Shown in pieces: positions 9,777 through 18,814 of a stretch of DNA of 64,000 nt. Under the pieces are notes generated by a model. It was not told the origin of the DNA. It was given only the letters and a program-made list of their open reading frames with translations, and searched no databases. The stretch comes from Oceanisphaera sp. IT1-181 (GTDB lineage Bacteria; Pseudomonadota; Gammaproteobacteria; Enterobacterales; Aeromonadaceae), in assembly GCF_033807535.1 (NCBI RefSeq), contig NZ_CP136856.1:615001-679000 (forward strand), given 5' to 3'. How positions within the stretch are numbered: position 1 is the first letter of the stretch; each line of letters begins with the position of its first letter. The translations under genes were made by a program, and so were the position numbers.

Positions 9777-9790
9777 CCGTCTCGTATTGC

Positions 9791-9867
9791 AGGGGTGTAG
9801 TTCCAATTGGTAGAACGGCGGTCTCCAAAACCGACGGCTGGGGGTTCGAGTCCCTCCACCCCTGCCA
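9791..9867 (+). tRNA. tRNA-Trp (anticodon CCA)
   Basis: A 77-nt cloverleaf. The acceptor AGGGGTG pairs with CACCCCT, the anticodon loop reads CTCCAAA, the T-loop is GTTCGAGTC, and CCA is encoded. A single-gene transcript is likely, with its own promoter and a terminator 9 bp downstream. Confidence 0.97.
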
Positions 9868-9875
9868 AATTTTGT

Positions 9876-9904
9876 AAAAAGCCAGCCTAACCGCTGGCTT
9901 TTTG
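9876..9904 (+). terminator. Rho-independent terminator of tRNA-Trp
   Basis: A GCCAGC / GCTGGC stem with a CTAACC loop, flanked by AAAAA and TTTTT. Confidence 0.85.
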
Positions 9905-9919
9905 CATTCTGGAGTACTG

Positions 9920-10315
9920 ATGACGCCGACTCAATCGCAACTTTGGCAGTTTTTAGGTTTGGCGCACTGGCATTGTGCGCACCCAGAGCGACTGCCTTTA
10001 GCGCCCATGCCAAAGGTAGCGCCTGCTGAGGTGCTTATTATCTTCGGTTCTGCTGCCAATCTATCCTCGCGCTTTATTGCCGACTTATTAGTGGCGCTGT
10101 CTTTAGATAAATCCCAATTACAGAGCATGAGCCAAGCTGATTGGCTGGCGGCAAATAAGCCAACGGCTCGGGTATTGTTGGGACTGAATGTAACGGGTGA
10201 GCTTGACGCTTTTCACTGGCAGGCCAACTTACCTCTTGCTGTCTCACCAGTACTGACTTCATCACAAAAACGCGCCTTATGGAGCTGCTTATGTCGCTGT
10301 TATTTAGAGCATTAA
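9920..10315 (+). CDS. holD: DNA polymerase III psi subunit
   Basis: HolD bridges the clamp loader and single-stranded DNA binding protein through the chi subunit. This protein family is short and poorly conserved. The 131-residue product shows the typical N-terminal WQFLGLAHWHCAHPERL segment and the C-terminal ALWSCLCRCYLEH helix, corresponding to ALWQQICTYEHDF of the E. coli protein as I recall it. The best support is its position directly before rimI, with overlapping ends, as in E. coli. The start was chosen at ATGACGCCG at 9920; an earlier in-frame Met at 9902 falls in the tRNA-Trp terminator. Confidence 0.85.
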   Translation: MTPTQSQLWQFLGLAHWHCAHPERLPLAPMPKVAPAEVLIIFGSAANLSSRFIADLLVALSLDKSQLQSMSQADWLAANKPTARVLLGLNVTGELDAFHWQANLPLAVSPVLTSSQKRALWSCLCRCYLEH

Positions 10316-10779
10316 CACCAGAAGACTTAGATGCCATGCAGCGCTTAGAGCAGTCGGCACACAGCCACCCTTGGACGCGAAAAACCTTGGCCAGCAGCTT
10401 TGGTCAACGCTACTTTACCGGTTCGCTTTGGACGGCTGAGTCAGGCCTTGGTGCTGAAGAAGGCTCTGAAATGCGCCCTGAATTAGTCGGCTACTTTATT
10501 GCCGATGGCGTGCTGGATGAAAGTACCTTAATGAACATTTGTGTGGCGCCCGCTGCTCAAGGACAAGGCTTGGGTCGCCAGTTACTGGATCTTTATTTGG
10601 CGGCCTGTGCTGAGCGCGGCATTACCCAGCATTGGCTGGAAGTGAGAGCCTCTAATCTTAAGGCACAAGCCTTATACCTCTCGGCAGATTATCAAGAATA
10701 TAGCCAGCGTCCAGATTATTATCCCACCCCCACGGGCTGGGAAGATGCGGTATTAATGGCATTTAAAGTGTACGACTAA
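10291..10779 (+). CDS. rimI: Ribosomal protein S18 alanine N-acetyltransferase
   Basis: A GNAT-fold acetyltransferase that acetylates the N-terminal alanine of ribosomal protein S18. Of about 162 residues, it shows the acetyl-CoA loop AAQGQGLGRQLL, followed by a WLEVRASNLKAQALYLSADY helix typical of RimI. It overlaps the 3' end of holD by 25 bp from MSLLFRALTP; an alternative start four codons earlier (MELL) is possible. Confidence 0.93.
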   Translation: MSLLFRALTPEDLDAMQRLEQSAHSHPWTRKTLASSFGQRYFTGSLWTAESGLGAEEGSEMRPELVGYFIADGVLDESTLMNICVAPAAQGQGLGRQLLDLYLAACAERGITQHWLEVRASNLKAQALYLSADYQEYSQRPDYYPTPTGWEDAVLMAFKVYD

Positions 10780-10827
10780 CGAGTTGTTCCTATACTTAGC
10801 CTCTCGGTCTCTTTCAAGGATGAAAGC

Positions 10828-11931
10828 ATGGGAGATGTACGGTTAGCTATCAGCAGTAGGGCGCTTAGCGGCGCCGCCTTCACGAAATGTATTTTTGGAT
10901 TGGGCATATTGATGCTTGGGGCCAGTAGTGCACAGGCCGATATCTATCGCTATCGTGATGCCAATGGTATGGCTCACTACACTGATAATCAGCTGTTTAT
11001 CGCTAAGCGCTTACCTACCAGTGGCCAAGAGTATGAGTTGAATCGCGATGGGGTGTTAACCCGCGTGATAGAAAAAGAGGATGGCCATTATCTGTTGATG
11101 CTTAATCGCCTCGATAAGGCCGTTAACCTCAGTCTGCAATTTTATGACACGCGCAATGTGGTGATTCCTCCCGAGCTGCAGAAAACGCTCTTGCTCCCTG
11201 CTAAAACAGAAACCGTGATTGGTAAAGTTACTGCCAATGGCTCGGGTGATTGGCGTTATCAATATAAATTTTCTTATCAATATGGCGCTTCAAAGGGTCA
11301 GTTAGCTAAAAAAAATGTGTCCAAGCTCAAGACTGGCGCGCATAAACAACGGGATTACTTTCCTGCCTCACGCACTCCTAGCCTGCAAAACTCAACGTCA
11401 AGTCTGGTTTATCGTGGCAAGGCTTCACATCTGAATTATCAGGGCGGGGCTCACGATCTCGGCTCACCCGTAATTGGTCGTTACCGTATTAGTCAGGGGT
11501 TTAATGGCGCTTATAGCCATAATAAGCTCGATAACCGTTATGCTTTGGACATCGCTTTGCCCGTCGGCACGCCTTTATATGCCAGCCGAGCCGGGGTAGT
11601 AGTGGCGGCGGTGGATACTCATGTGGGCGGCGGTTTGGCCCCGCAATATCGTGGCAAAGCTAATCACTTGCGAGTGCGCCACAGTGACGGCAGCATGACC
11701 TTATATGCTCACTTACAAACTGGCTCACTGCGGGTGGCCAAAGGGGACAAAGTACGACTAGGGCAACCGATAGCTGCGTCCGGTAATACGGGCTATACGT
11801 CAGGCCCACACTTACATATGGCGTTGCAAATAGATAACGGCGGGCAACGCGAGTCTATTCCTTTCACCTTACAAGGCAACCAGCCGCTGGCAGGGAAATG
11901 GCTTTCGGGCACCGCGTGGGGGGATGAATAG
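10828..11931 (+). CDS. Exported M23-family peptidase with N-terminal DUF4124 region
   Basis: A predicted periplasmic cell-wall endopeptidase or LytM-like factor. An N-terminal hydrophobic signal (FGLGILMLGASSAQA) precedes a DUF4124-type segment (IYRYRDANGMAHYTDN). The C-terminal third is an M23 domain with HNKLDNRYALDIALPVGTPL, a central HLRVRHSDGSMTLYAHL and the metal-binding SGPHLHMAL. The zinc ligands H, D and HxH appear present, so the domain may be catalytically active. The gene stands alone, starting 48 bp after rimI with an AAGGATG-type ribosome site. Substrate and cross-link specificity cannot be read from the sequence. Confidence 0.85.
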   Translation: MGDVRLAISSRALSGAAFTKCIFGLGILMLGASSAQADIYRYRDANGMAHYTDNQLFIAKRLPTSGQEYELNRDGVLTRVIEKEDGHYLLMLNRLDKAVNLSLQFYDTRNVVIPPELQKTLLLPAKTETVIGKVTANGSGDWRYQYKFSYQYGASKGQLAKKNVSKLKTGAHKQRDYFPASRTPSLQNSTSSLVYRGKASHLNYQGGAHDLGSPVIGRYRISQGFNGAYSHNKLDNRYALDIALPVGTPLYASRAGVVVAAVDTHVGGGLAPQYRGKANHLRVRHSDGSMTLYAHLQTGSLRVAKGDKVRLGQPIAASGNTGYTSGPHLHMALQIDNGGQRESIPFTLQGNQPLAGKWLSGTAWGDE

Positions 11932-12057
11932 ACAGGCATGCGGTACAGCTACAAGGTATCGCCTGCATTTAGCTAGAAAAGGGTTGCATTATGGTATTGT
12001 CTGTCGCCTCATATTGCTCTTTTAAATGCACACACTATGAAGCGACAGGATATAAAG

Positions 12058-13350
12058 ATGGCAGAGTTAACGGGTGAGGCACAGCAGGGCTCACGCAGCA
12101 TAAGTCACTATATGCAGGTATTGGGCCCTGGTATTTTAGGGGCCGCGGCGGCCATTGGCGGCTCGCACTTGGTGGCCTCCACCCAAGCGGGCGCCATTTA
12201 CGGTTGGCAGTTAGTGGGCCTTATCCTATTAGTGAACCTGCTTAAATATCCCTTCTTTCAAATTGGCGCCCGTTACACTATGGCCGCCGATGAAACCCTG
12301 ATCCAAGGTTACGATCGCATTGGTCGTGGCTATCTCTATTTATTTACTGCTCTCAACTTAGTTGCATCGGTGATCAGTACCGCCGGCGTCGCCATGCTCT
12401 GTGGCAGTATTTTAGGGCTGTTTATCGGCGACAGCTTAACCGTGACTCAGCTCAGCATGATAGTGCTGGCGGGATCCTTGGTGTTTTTATTGACCGGCCA
12501 CTACAAGACCCTAGACCGCGTGACCAAATGGATAATTGTAGGACTGGCGATTGCCACCGTCTCTGCCGTTTGTTTAGCGCTGAATAAAGGCGGTGTGGCC
12601 CCGCCAGATTTTGTATCGCCCAGCCCCTGGAACTTAGCCTCGGTCGGCTTCTTAGTGGCCTTAATGGGCTGGATGCCAGCACCCATTGAGCTGTCTACTT
12701 GGAACAGTGTGTGGTTGCGCCAGAAAAAAGCCTTGAACAAGAGCTTGGATTATAAAGATGCACTGGTGGATTTTAACGTCGGCTACATTACCTCTACCTT
12801 ACTGGCGCTGGCATTTGTGGCTTTAGGTGCCTTGGTGTTGCACGGCAGCGGCGTGAGCTTGGCGACGTCGGGCATTGGCTTTGCGCATCAATTAGTGGAT
12901 GTCTATGCCAGCGTGATGGGGGAGTGGAGCCGTTGGCTGATCGCGGTGATCGCCTTTCTTTGCATGTTTTCGACCACAGTGACGGTATTAGATGGGTACA
13001 GCCGCGCGCTCAGTGAGTGCTTCGTACAATTTGGTCAGCCCCAGGGCAGTGGCCCTACCGATAATGGTAGCCGTTATACCTATCCGTTAATGATCGCCAT
13101 GGGTATTATTAGCGCCTTTATTATTATGTTCTTTAAAGGTGCGCTGCTGGCCATGCTGGAATTGGCCATGATCTCGGCCTTTATCAGTGCGATGGTATTT
13201 GCGTGGCTAAACTATCGTTTAATGTTTTTACCTCAAGTTTCTGAGCGCTATCGGTTAGGCACAGGTATGCGAGTGCTAAGCTGGCTGGGCATCCTATTTT
13301 TTGCTAGCTTTAACCTGCTGTTTGCTTACTGGTACTGTTTTGTGAAATAA
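12058..13350 (+). CDS. Divergent Nramp-family metal transporter
   Basis: A multi-pass inner-membrane protein of about 430 residues with many hydrophobic helices and the Nramp architecture, starting SHYMQVLGPGILGAAAA. Two segments that normally hold the metal site are unusual. The helix-1 DPGN motif is replaced by IGGSH, and the helix-6 MPHN motif reads MPAP. The Met is kept but the Asp and both Asn are lost. The usual Mn/Fe proton symport should therefore not be assumed; Nramp-related proteins with other substrates exist. The start was set at MAELTGEAQQ, which has a better ribosome site; an ATG 21 bp upstream is an alternative. Confidence 0.8.
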   Translation: MAELTGEAQQGSRSISHYMQVLGPGILGAAAAIGGSHLVASTQAGAIYGWQLVGLILLVNLLKYPFFQIGARYTMAADETLIQGYDRIGRGYLYLFTALNLVASVISTAGVAMLCGSILGLFIGDSLTVTQLSMIVLAGSLVFLLTGHYKTLDRVTKWIIVGLAIATVSAVCLALNKGGVAPPDFVSPSPWNLASVGFLVALMGWMPAPIELSTWNSVWLRQKKALNKSLDYKDALVDFNVGYITSTLLALAFVALGALVLHGSGVSLATSGIGFAHQLVDVYASVMGEWSRWLIAVIAFLCMFSTTVTVLDGYSRALSECFVQFGQPQGSGPTDNGSRYTYPLMIAMGIISAFIIMFFKGALLAMLELAMISAFISAMVFAWLNYRLMFLPQVSERYRLGTGMRVLSWLGILFFASFNLLFAYWYCFVK

Positions 13351-13835
13351 AAGAGCGGTTGCGCCGTAAAAATGAAGAATGAAATAAAGATATAAATAGG
13401 AAATACTGACTCAGCCAAGCTGCTGACGTTAGTGCGTTACTTAAACCTTACCTGAGCACAGAGCGAGCATTTGGCTGGCCCTGTGCTTTTTAATGTCACC
13501 CCAACAGTAGAATCTACTTTTGTGACCGCGCGCGCTAAAACGCCGCGCTATTGGGGGGCAATCGGTGCTAACGTAGCTAACTAGGTCGTTTGGTTACGTA
13601 AAATAAAGTTAGGTCACGTCAAATAAGAGTGAGAACGCTTAATATAAGCGCAATGCTGAACTGTTTTTAGCAAAAGCAGGCCGAGCCCGAGTCTTAAATA
13701 AACGTTAAGTTAGGCGCTAGCTGCGCTTAAACCTAAATAACAGCGCCAGTTTGCGCCGGGTAAAGAAGTCACTGCTCACGTGACTAAGTAAGTAAGGAGC
13801 AATGCTGTGGTATCAACATTAATTAGGGATGTATT
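13351..13835. other. 485-bp intergenic region before pntA
   Basis: No convincing gene. A weak terminator-like AGCACAG / CTGTGCT pair with a long loop followed by TTTT lies at 13455-13491 after the Nramp-like gene. The rest should hold the pntAB promoter, but no clear -35/-10 pair stands out. Confidence 0.5.
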
Positions 13836-15362
13836 ATGTTAATCGCAATTCCAAAGGAAACCTTTAGCGGTGAGACACGAGTGGCGGCTTCGCCCAAATC
13901 GGTCGAGCAGCTGTGCAAGTTAGGGTTTGAGGTGAGCGTGGAGCAAGGCGCAGGTAGCCAAGCCAGCTTTGATGACAGTGCCTATCAAGCGGCAGGCGCT
14001 ACCTTAGTGACCGCCGACCAAGTATGGCAGGCGGCCATTATTTATAAGGTGAATGCGCCCAACGAGGCGGAAATTGCTCAGTTGCAAGCGGGCACCACCT
14101 TAGTGAGCTTTATTTGGCCAGCCCAAAACCCCGAGCTGGTTGAACAGCTGAAAAATAAAGGCGTCACCGTGCTGGCCATGGACATGGTGCCGCGTATCTC
14201 GCGTGCTCAGTCGCTGGATGCGCTGTCATCCATGGCCAACATTGCCGGTTATCGTGCGGTGATTGAAGCCGCACACGAATTTGGCCGTTTTTTTACTGGT
14301 CAAATTACCGCAGCAGGCAAAGTGCCCCCCGCTAAAGTGCTAGTCATTGGTGCGGGTGTGGCTGGCTTAGCGGCCATAGGTGCGGCCGGCTCACTGGGTG
14401 CCATAGTGCGCGCTTTTGATACGCGCGCGGAAGTTAAAGAGCAAATTCAATCCATGGGCGGCGAGTTTTTAGAGCTGGACTATGAGGAAGACACTAGCTC
14501 CACTGACGGTTATGCCAAAGAGATGAGCCAAGCGTTTATTGACGCAGAAATGGCGCTCTTTATGCAGCAAGCCAAAGAAGTCGACATTATTATTACCACC
14601 GCCCTCATCCCCGGGCGCCCAGCACCTAAGCTGATTACCGCCGAGATGGTGGCCGAGATGCAGCGCGGCTCCGTGATTGTGGATCTTGCGGCACAAAATG
14701 GCGGCAACTGTGAGTTGACGAAACCTGGTGAGTTATTTGTGACCGATAATGGCGTAAAAATTATTGGCTTTACGGATCTCAACGGTCGGTTACCGGCGCA
14801 GTCTTCCACTTTGTATGCCACCAACTTGGTGAACTTAGCCAAGCTTTTGTGTAAAGAAAAAGACGGCCAGATCAACGTCGACTTTGACGACGTGGTATTG
14901 CGCAATATGACGGTGGTAAAAGAGGGCGAAGTGACCTTTCCGCCACCGGCCATTAGCGTGTCTGCGGCACCCAAGCCACAAGCGAAGGCAACAAGCACTG
15001 CTCCAGTTGAGCCGAAAAAACCGAGCCGCCTGAAATATTATGTGGCCGGCGGGGGAGCATTGTTATTTGCTTGGTTGGCAGCGGTAGCGCCGGCGGAGTT
15101 TTTATCTCATTTCACCGTGTTTGTCTTGGCCTGTATCGTGGGTTATTACGTGGTGTGGAACGTATCGCATTCTTTGCATACGCCTTTGATGTCGGTTACT
15201 AACGCCATTTCAGGAATTATTGTGGTTGGCGCTCTATCTCAAATGGGGGACGGAGGCTTTGTTAGTTTTCTGGCCTTCGTGGCCATATTGATAGCGTCAA
15301 TTAACGTATTTGGCGGTTTTACCGTTACCCACCGCATGCTAAAGATGTTTAGAAAGGGCTAA
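13836..15362 (+). CDS. pntA: NAD(P) transhydrogenase subunit alpha
   Basis: Part of the proton-translocating transhydrogenase that makes NADPH from NADH using the membrane gradient. The 508-residue product has an N-terminal alanine-dehydrogenase-like NAD-binding domain (start MLIAIPKETFSGETRVAASP), the GAGVAGLAAIGAAGSLGA Rossmann loop, a Pro/Ala/Lys-rich linker near residue 380, and about four C-terminal membrane helices. It lies 4 bp before pntB; together they form one operon. Confidence 0.97.
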   Translation: MLIAIPKETFSGETRVAASPKSVEQLCKLGFEVSVEQGAGSQASFDDSAYQAAGATLVTADQVWQAAIIYKVNAPNEAEIAQLQAGTTLVSFIWPAQNPELVEQLKNKGVTVLAMDMVPRISRAQSLDALSSMANIAGYRAVIEAAHEFGRFFTGQITAAGKVPPAKVLVIGAGVAGLAAIGAAGSLGAIVRAFDTRAEVKEQIQSMGGEFLELDYEEDTSSTDGYAKEMSQAFIDAEMALFMQQAKEVDIIITTALIPGRPAPKLITAEMVAEMQRGSVIVDLAAQNGGNCELTKPGELFVTDNGVKIIGFTDLNGRLPAQSSTLYATNLVNLAKLLCKEKDGQINVDFDDVVLRNMTVVKEGEVTFPPPAISVSAAPKPQAKATSTAPVEPKKPSRLKYYVAGGGALLFAWLAAVAPAEFLSHFTVFVLACIVGYYVVWNVSHSLHTPLMSVTNAISGIIVVGALSQMGDGGFVSFLAFVAILIASINVFGGFTVTHRMLKMFRKG

Positions 15363-15366
15363 TCGT

Positions 15367-16746
15367 ATGTCACACGGATTTGTAACTGCATCATATATTG
15401 TCGCTGCTGTGCTCTTTATTATGAGTTTGGGTGGTTTATCTAAACAGGAGTCGGCCAAGGCCGGTAACTGGTATGGCGTGGCAGGTATGGCGATTGCCTT
15501 GCTGGCCACCATTTTTAACCCGGAAGTCACCGGTATTGGCTGGATTCTCGTGGCCATGGTGATAGGGGCGGCCATTGGTATTCGCTTGGCGCTTAAGGTC
15601 GAGATGACCCAAATGCCGGAGTTGATTGCCATTTTGCACAGCTTCGTCGGCTTAGCTGCCATGTTTGTCGGCTTTAACACCTATCTGGATCATGAGCCGT
15701 TGTTTGGCGCCATGCTCAATATCCATAATGTTGAAGTTTTTCTCGGGGTGTTTATTGGTGCCGTCACCTTTACGGGCTCCATCGTTGCTTTTGGTAAGTT
15801 GCGCGGCTCTATTTCCTCTAAGGCACTGCAACTGCCGCACCGCCATAAGCTAAATTTATTGGCGATAGTACTGTCTGCGCTGTTATTGATTTGGTTTGTA
15901 CAAGTAGAAGGCTCAACCTTCCCCTTGTTATTGATGGCACTGATTGCACTGGCCTTTGGCTGGCACTTAGTGGCCAGTATCGGCGGTGCCGATATGCCGG
16001 TAGTGATCTCCATGCTTAACTCCTACTCGGGTTGGGCGGCAGCGGCGGCAGGCTTTATGCTGTCTAACGACTTGCTGATCGTAACCGGTGCTTTGGTGGG
16101 CTCAAGCGGTGCCATTCTGTCTTACATTATGTGTAAGGCCATGAATCGCTCCTTTATCTCAGTGATTGCCGGTGGCTTTGGTAGCGATGCGGTGAGCAGT
16201 AGCAGTGAAGACGACGATCAGGGCGAGCATGTTGAAATGAACGCTGAAGATGTGGCCGACATGCTGAAAAACTCCACCTCTGTGGTTATCACGCCCGGTT
16301 ACGGCATGGCAGTGGCACAGGCGCAATATCCGGTGGCCGAGTTGGTTTCTAAGCTTCAAGCGGCAGGCATTAAAGTGCGCTTTGGTATTCATCCTGTAGC
16401 GGGGCGCTTGCCCGGCCACATGAACGTGTTATTAGCCGAAGCTCGTGTGCCTTACGACATAGTGCTGGAAATGGATGAAATCAATGATGATTTCAGCGAT
16501 ACGGATACGGTATTGGTGATTGGTGCCAACGACACGGTTAACCCGTCTGCGGCTGAAGACCCGGCCAGCCCGATTGCCGGCATGCCGGTATTAGAAGTGT
16601 GGAAAGCTCAGCAGGTGGTGGTGTTTAAACGCTCCATGAATACCGGTTACGCGGGTGTACAAAATCCACTGTTCTTTAAAGATAATAGCGTGATGTTGTT
16701 TGGCGATGCCAAAGACAGCGTGGATCAGATCTTGAAAGCTTGGTAG
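15367..16746 (+). CDS. pntB: NAD(P) transhydrogenase subunit beta
   Basis: The membrane and NADP-binding subunit of transhydrogenase, 459 residues. The N-terminal half is about nine hydrophobic helices. The C-terminal domain carries GYGMAVAQAQYPV, GIHPVAGRLPGHMNVLLAEA and the KRSMNTGYAGV loop typical of the NADP site. It is translationally close to pntA, and a strong terminator follows. Confidence 0.97.
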   Translation: MSHGFVTASYIVAAVLFIMSLGGLSKQESAKAGNWYGVAGMAIALLATIFNPEVTGIGWILVAMVIGAAIGIRLALKVEMTQMPELIAILHSFVGLAAMFVGFNTYLDHEPLFGAMLNIHNVEVFLGVFIGAVTFTGSIVAFGKLRGSISSKALQLPHRHKLNLLAIVLSALLLIWFVQVEGSTFPLLLMALIALAFGWHLVASIGGADMPVVISMLNSYSGWAAAAAGFMLSNDLLIVTGALVGSSGAILSYIMCKAMNRSFISVIAGGFGSDAVSSSSEDDDQGEHVEMNAEDVADMLKNSTSVVITPGYGMAVAQAQYPVAELVSKLQAAGIKVRFGIHPVAGRLPGHMNVLLAEARVPYDIVLEMDEINDDFSDTDTVLVIGANDTVNPSAAEDPASPIAGMPVLEVWKAQQVVVFKRSMNTGYAGVQNPLFFKDNSVMLFGDAKDSVDQILKAW

Positions 16747-16787
16747 TGGTTAGCTACTGAGCCTAGGGCTCGATTAGTGTTAAGTGA

Positions 16788-16814
16788 AAAGAGCAGCCTA
16801 GCTGCTCTTTTTTA
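16788..16814 (+). terminator. Rho-independent terminator of pntAB
   Basis: An AGAGCAGC-CTA-GCTGCTCT stem followed by TTTTTT, 41 bp after pntB. Confidence 0.9.
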
Positions 16815-16911
16815 TTTTTCATTTAGACTGTTCGTTTAGGGAGCTAAGTAATGCCGCGTAACTCATGTGGATCTACACTGTCATTATAGATGCCATTTTG
16901 TGGGCCCAGAT

Positions 16912-17933
16912 ATGAAGCGACACTTATTAGGACAACCACTAACAGCCGAAGAAACTATCACTCTGAAAGAGATGTCAAAACACCATCCTTTCCCAGATTT
17001 CAGACGAAGGGCTCTCGCACTGCTCGCGCTGAATGATGGCTCTACGGTTGTCCAGATTGCCCAGATGTTTCGGATAAGCGATCAACCGATCTACAACTGG
17101 ACAAAAGGCTGGAGAACTACGGGATTGGTCGGCATTTTGACTGGGCATAAAGGCGGCCGACCGCCCAAGTTGACAGCTGAAATGTTGGATATGGCTGCAG
17201 ATATTGCCCGCTCTGAGCCACTGACGCTGGCTAAGATAGCTGTCCGCGTTCGCGACCAATATCCTGATGCCCCTTCATTCAGTTTGGACCGCCTTTCGGT
17301 TGGACTAAGAGCCAGAAAGCTATCTTTCAAACGAACCCGGCTCAGCCTCGAAAAAAAAGAGACGAAGCAGCCTTCCAGGAAGCAAAAGGCCGCTTGGCAA
17401 GACTCCAAGGAAGGGCCAAAGCAGACAAAATAGAACTTCTTTACTGCGATGAAAGTGGCTTCTCCTGCGTACCGAATGTACAGCGGGCCTGGGCACCACT
17501 CGGTGTCACTCATCTCGCTGATGCCAGTGCAAGCCGTAAGCGTGTGAATGTGATTGGCGCACTGAACTATGCTACCGGTAAGCTGCATTTTGAACTTTTT
17601 GAACACTCAGTGAAACGGCAACACGTGGTACCCTTTTTAGATAAGTTGGCGCAATCTTCCTGCCAGGATAAATTGACGATTGTGGTCGTGGACAATGCGT
17701 CAATCCATCATTTTATCGCCCCCTCGATGCGAGATAAGTGGCTGTATGATCATCAGTTTGTACTGCTTTATCTCCCCCCATACAGCCCGGAATTGAACTT
17801 GATCGAGATATTGTGGAAGCAAGCTAAATATCACTGGCGAAGCTTTACCTCTTGGAAGAAAGACAAGTTAGTGAATGAAGTATCAACGCTATTCAAGGGA
17901 GTGGGTAATGACTTCCACATAAGTTATGCGTGA
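16912..17933 (+). CDS. IS630-family transposase, -1 frameshift (copy 2)
   Basis: The encoded protein halves are identical to copy 1: an HTH half in frame 0, then a DDE half (CDESGFS, VVDNASIH, NLIEILW) in the -1 frame. The frame change is at the heptamer at 17352-17358. The coding region appears intact, so the element may still be active. The identity of the two copies suggests recent transposition. Confidence 0.85.
17352..17358 (+). promoter_or_regulatory. Canonical -1 frameshift heptamer A AAA AAA (copy 2)
   Basis: Lies within GAA AAA AAA GAG in frame 0. The -1 continuation reads AGA GAC GAA GCA into the DDE domain. Confidence 0.75.
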
Positions 17934-17938
17934 TTACT

Positions 17939-18040
17939 TAAGCAATCGGCCATAACATGTGTGGAAACATAGTCCTTAGCGTCAACGCTGCTGGGCCATA
18001 CGGTCGAACACTTCCACATTTAGTTACAATGGATTACTTA
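17939..18040. repeat. MITE-like repeat, copy B
   Basis: A roughly 102-bp segment TAAGCAATCGGCCATAAC...GGATTACTTA, similar throughout to the repeat at 4732-4832 with scattered substitutions. It has imperfect terminal inverted repeats and no coding capacity. It abuts the transposase-end side of the IS here, whereas copy A abuts the transposase-start side. Confidence 0.7.
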
Positions 18041-18162
18041 AGAGCTAAAGATAGGCGAGAGTTGGTGTTATCAAGAGCGGTGCGTATAATCTATTTAACA
18101 CTTTTCTAACCCCTCAGTGAATAGCTAACCAATTCATTGAGTAGCAAGCTAACAGGGGATGT

Positions 18163-18732
18163 ATGGAATATATAATTTTAGTGATAGCGGTTGCCATCTT
18201 ATTTTGGGCAGTCACCGTCTATAACAAGTTAGTGTCACAGATTGAAGCCGTGCATAACTCAGAAAAAGAGATTTCGGTGCAGTTAGACAGACGTGGTAAG
18301 GTGTTCGACAGTCTGATCGCCGCTGTTAATCGTTACCTGAGCCATGAAAGTGATGTGTTTACCAAGGTCACCGCCTTGCGTGCGCAAACCCTAGATCCCA
18401 ATGCTTCACCAGAAGTGGTGAAGCAGGCGCAAGATGAATTGTCTAAAGTGGTGAGCAGTGGCTCTATCAACATTGCGGTAGAAAGTTACCCAGAGCTAAA
18501 ATCTGATCGCAATATGATGCAACTGCAAGAAGAGATAGTGTCTACCGAGAATAAATTATCCTTTGCCAAGAAAGCGTATAATAACGCCATTGAACGCTAT
18601 AACGTCACGAGAAACAGTTTTCCAAACTTGGTAGTCGCCAATATATTTGCAGATTTACATCAAGATTTTGAATATTGGTCTTTAGATGAAGCTAGCATTA
18701 AGACAGAAGAAGCCCGCCGCGTACAATTTTAA
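18163..18732 (+). CDS. lemA: LemA family protein
   Basis: A 189-residue LemA-fold protein. A single N-terminal membrane anchor (MEYIILVIAVAILFWAV) is followed by a helical bundle with the family signature YNKLVSQIEAVHNSEKEISV and the C-terminal YNNAIERYNVTRNSFP. The biochemical role of LemA proteins is unclear. In many proteobacteria lemA is paired with an HtpX-like M48 protease gene, as here. Confidence 0.93.
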   Translation: MEYIILVIAVAILFWAVTVYNKLVSQIEAVHNSEKEISVQLDRRGKVFDSLIAAVNRYLSHESDVFTKVTALRAQTLDPNASPEVVKQAQDELSKVVSSGSINIAVESYPELKSDRNMMQLQEEIVSTENKLSFAKKAYNNAIERYNVTRNSFPNLVVANIFADLHQDFEYWSLDEASIKTEEARRVQF

Positions 18733-18762
18733 CTTAGGCTATATGACTGTCTAGAACATTAA

Positions 18763-18786
18763 ACAGCCCCGAAAGGGGCTTTTTTA
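18763..18786 (+). terminator. Hairpin terminator between lemA and the M48 protease gene
   Basis: AGCCCC-GAAA-GGGGCT followed by TTTTTT. The M48 gene starts about 30 bp later, so this may act as an attenuator rather than a complete stop. Confidence 0.8.
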
Positions 18787-18814
18787 AGCCACTTTCTATT
18801 GGCGGTGAACGATT

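Larger units (their letters stand above)
16846..17940 (+). mobile_element. IS630-family element, copy 2 (plus orientation)
   Basis: Encodes proteins identical to those of copy 1 (3634-4729), in inverted orientation, with the same terminal repeats and TA boundaries. Its right-hand TA is shared with the MITE-like repeat that follows at 17939, as expected if the element inserted into the TA at the end of that repeat. Confidence 0.88.

Noticed and set aside
18763..18786. Full separation of lemA and the M48 protease into independent transcripts
   Set aside because: The hairpin is strong, but the gap is short and the pairing is conserved; partial readthrough seems more likely, so I make no firm claim.
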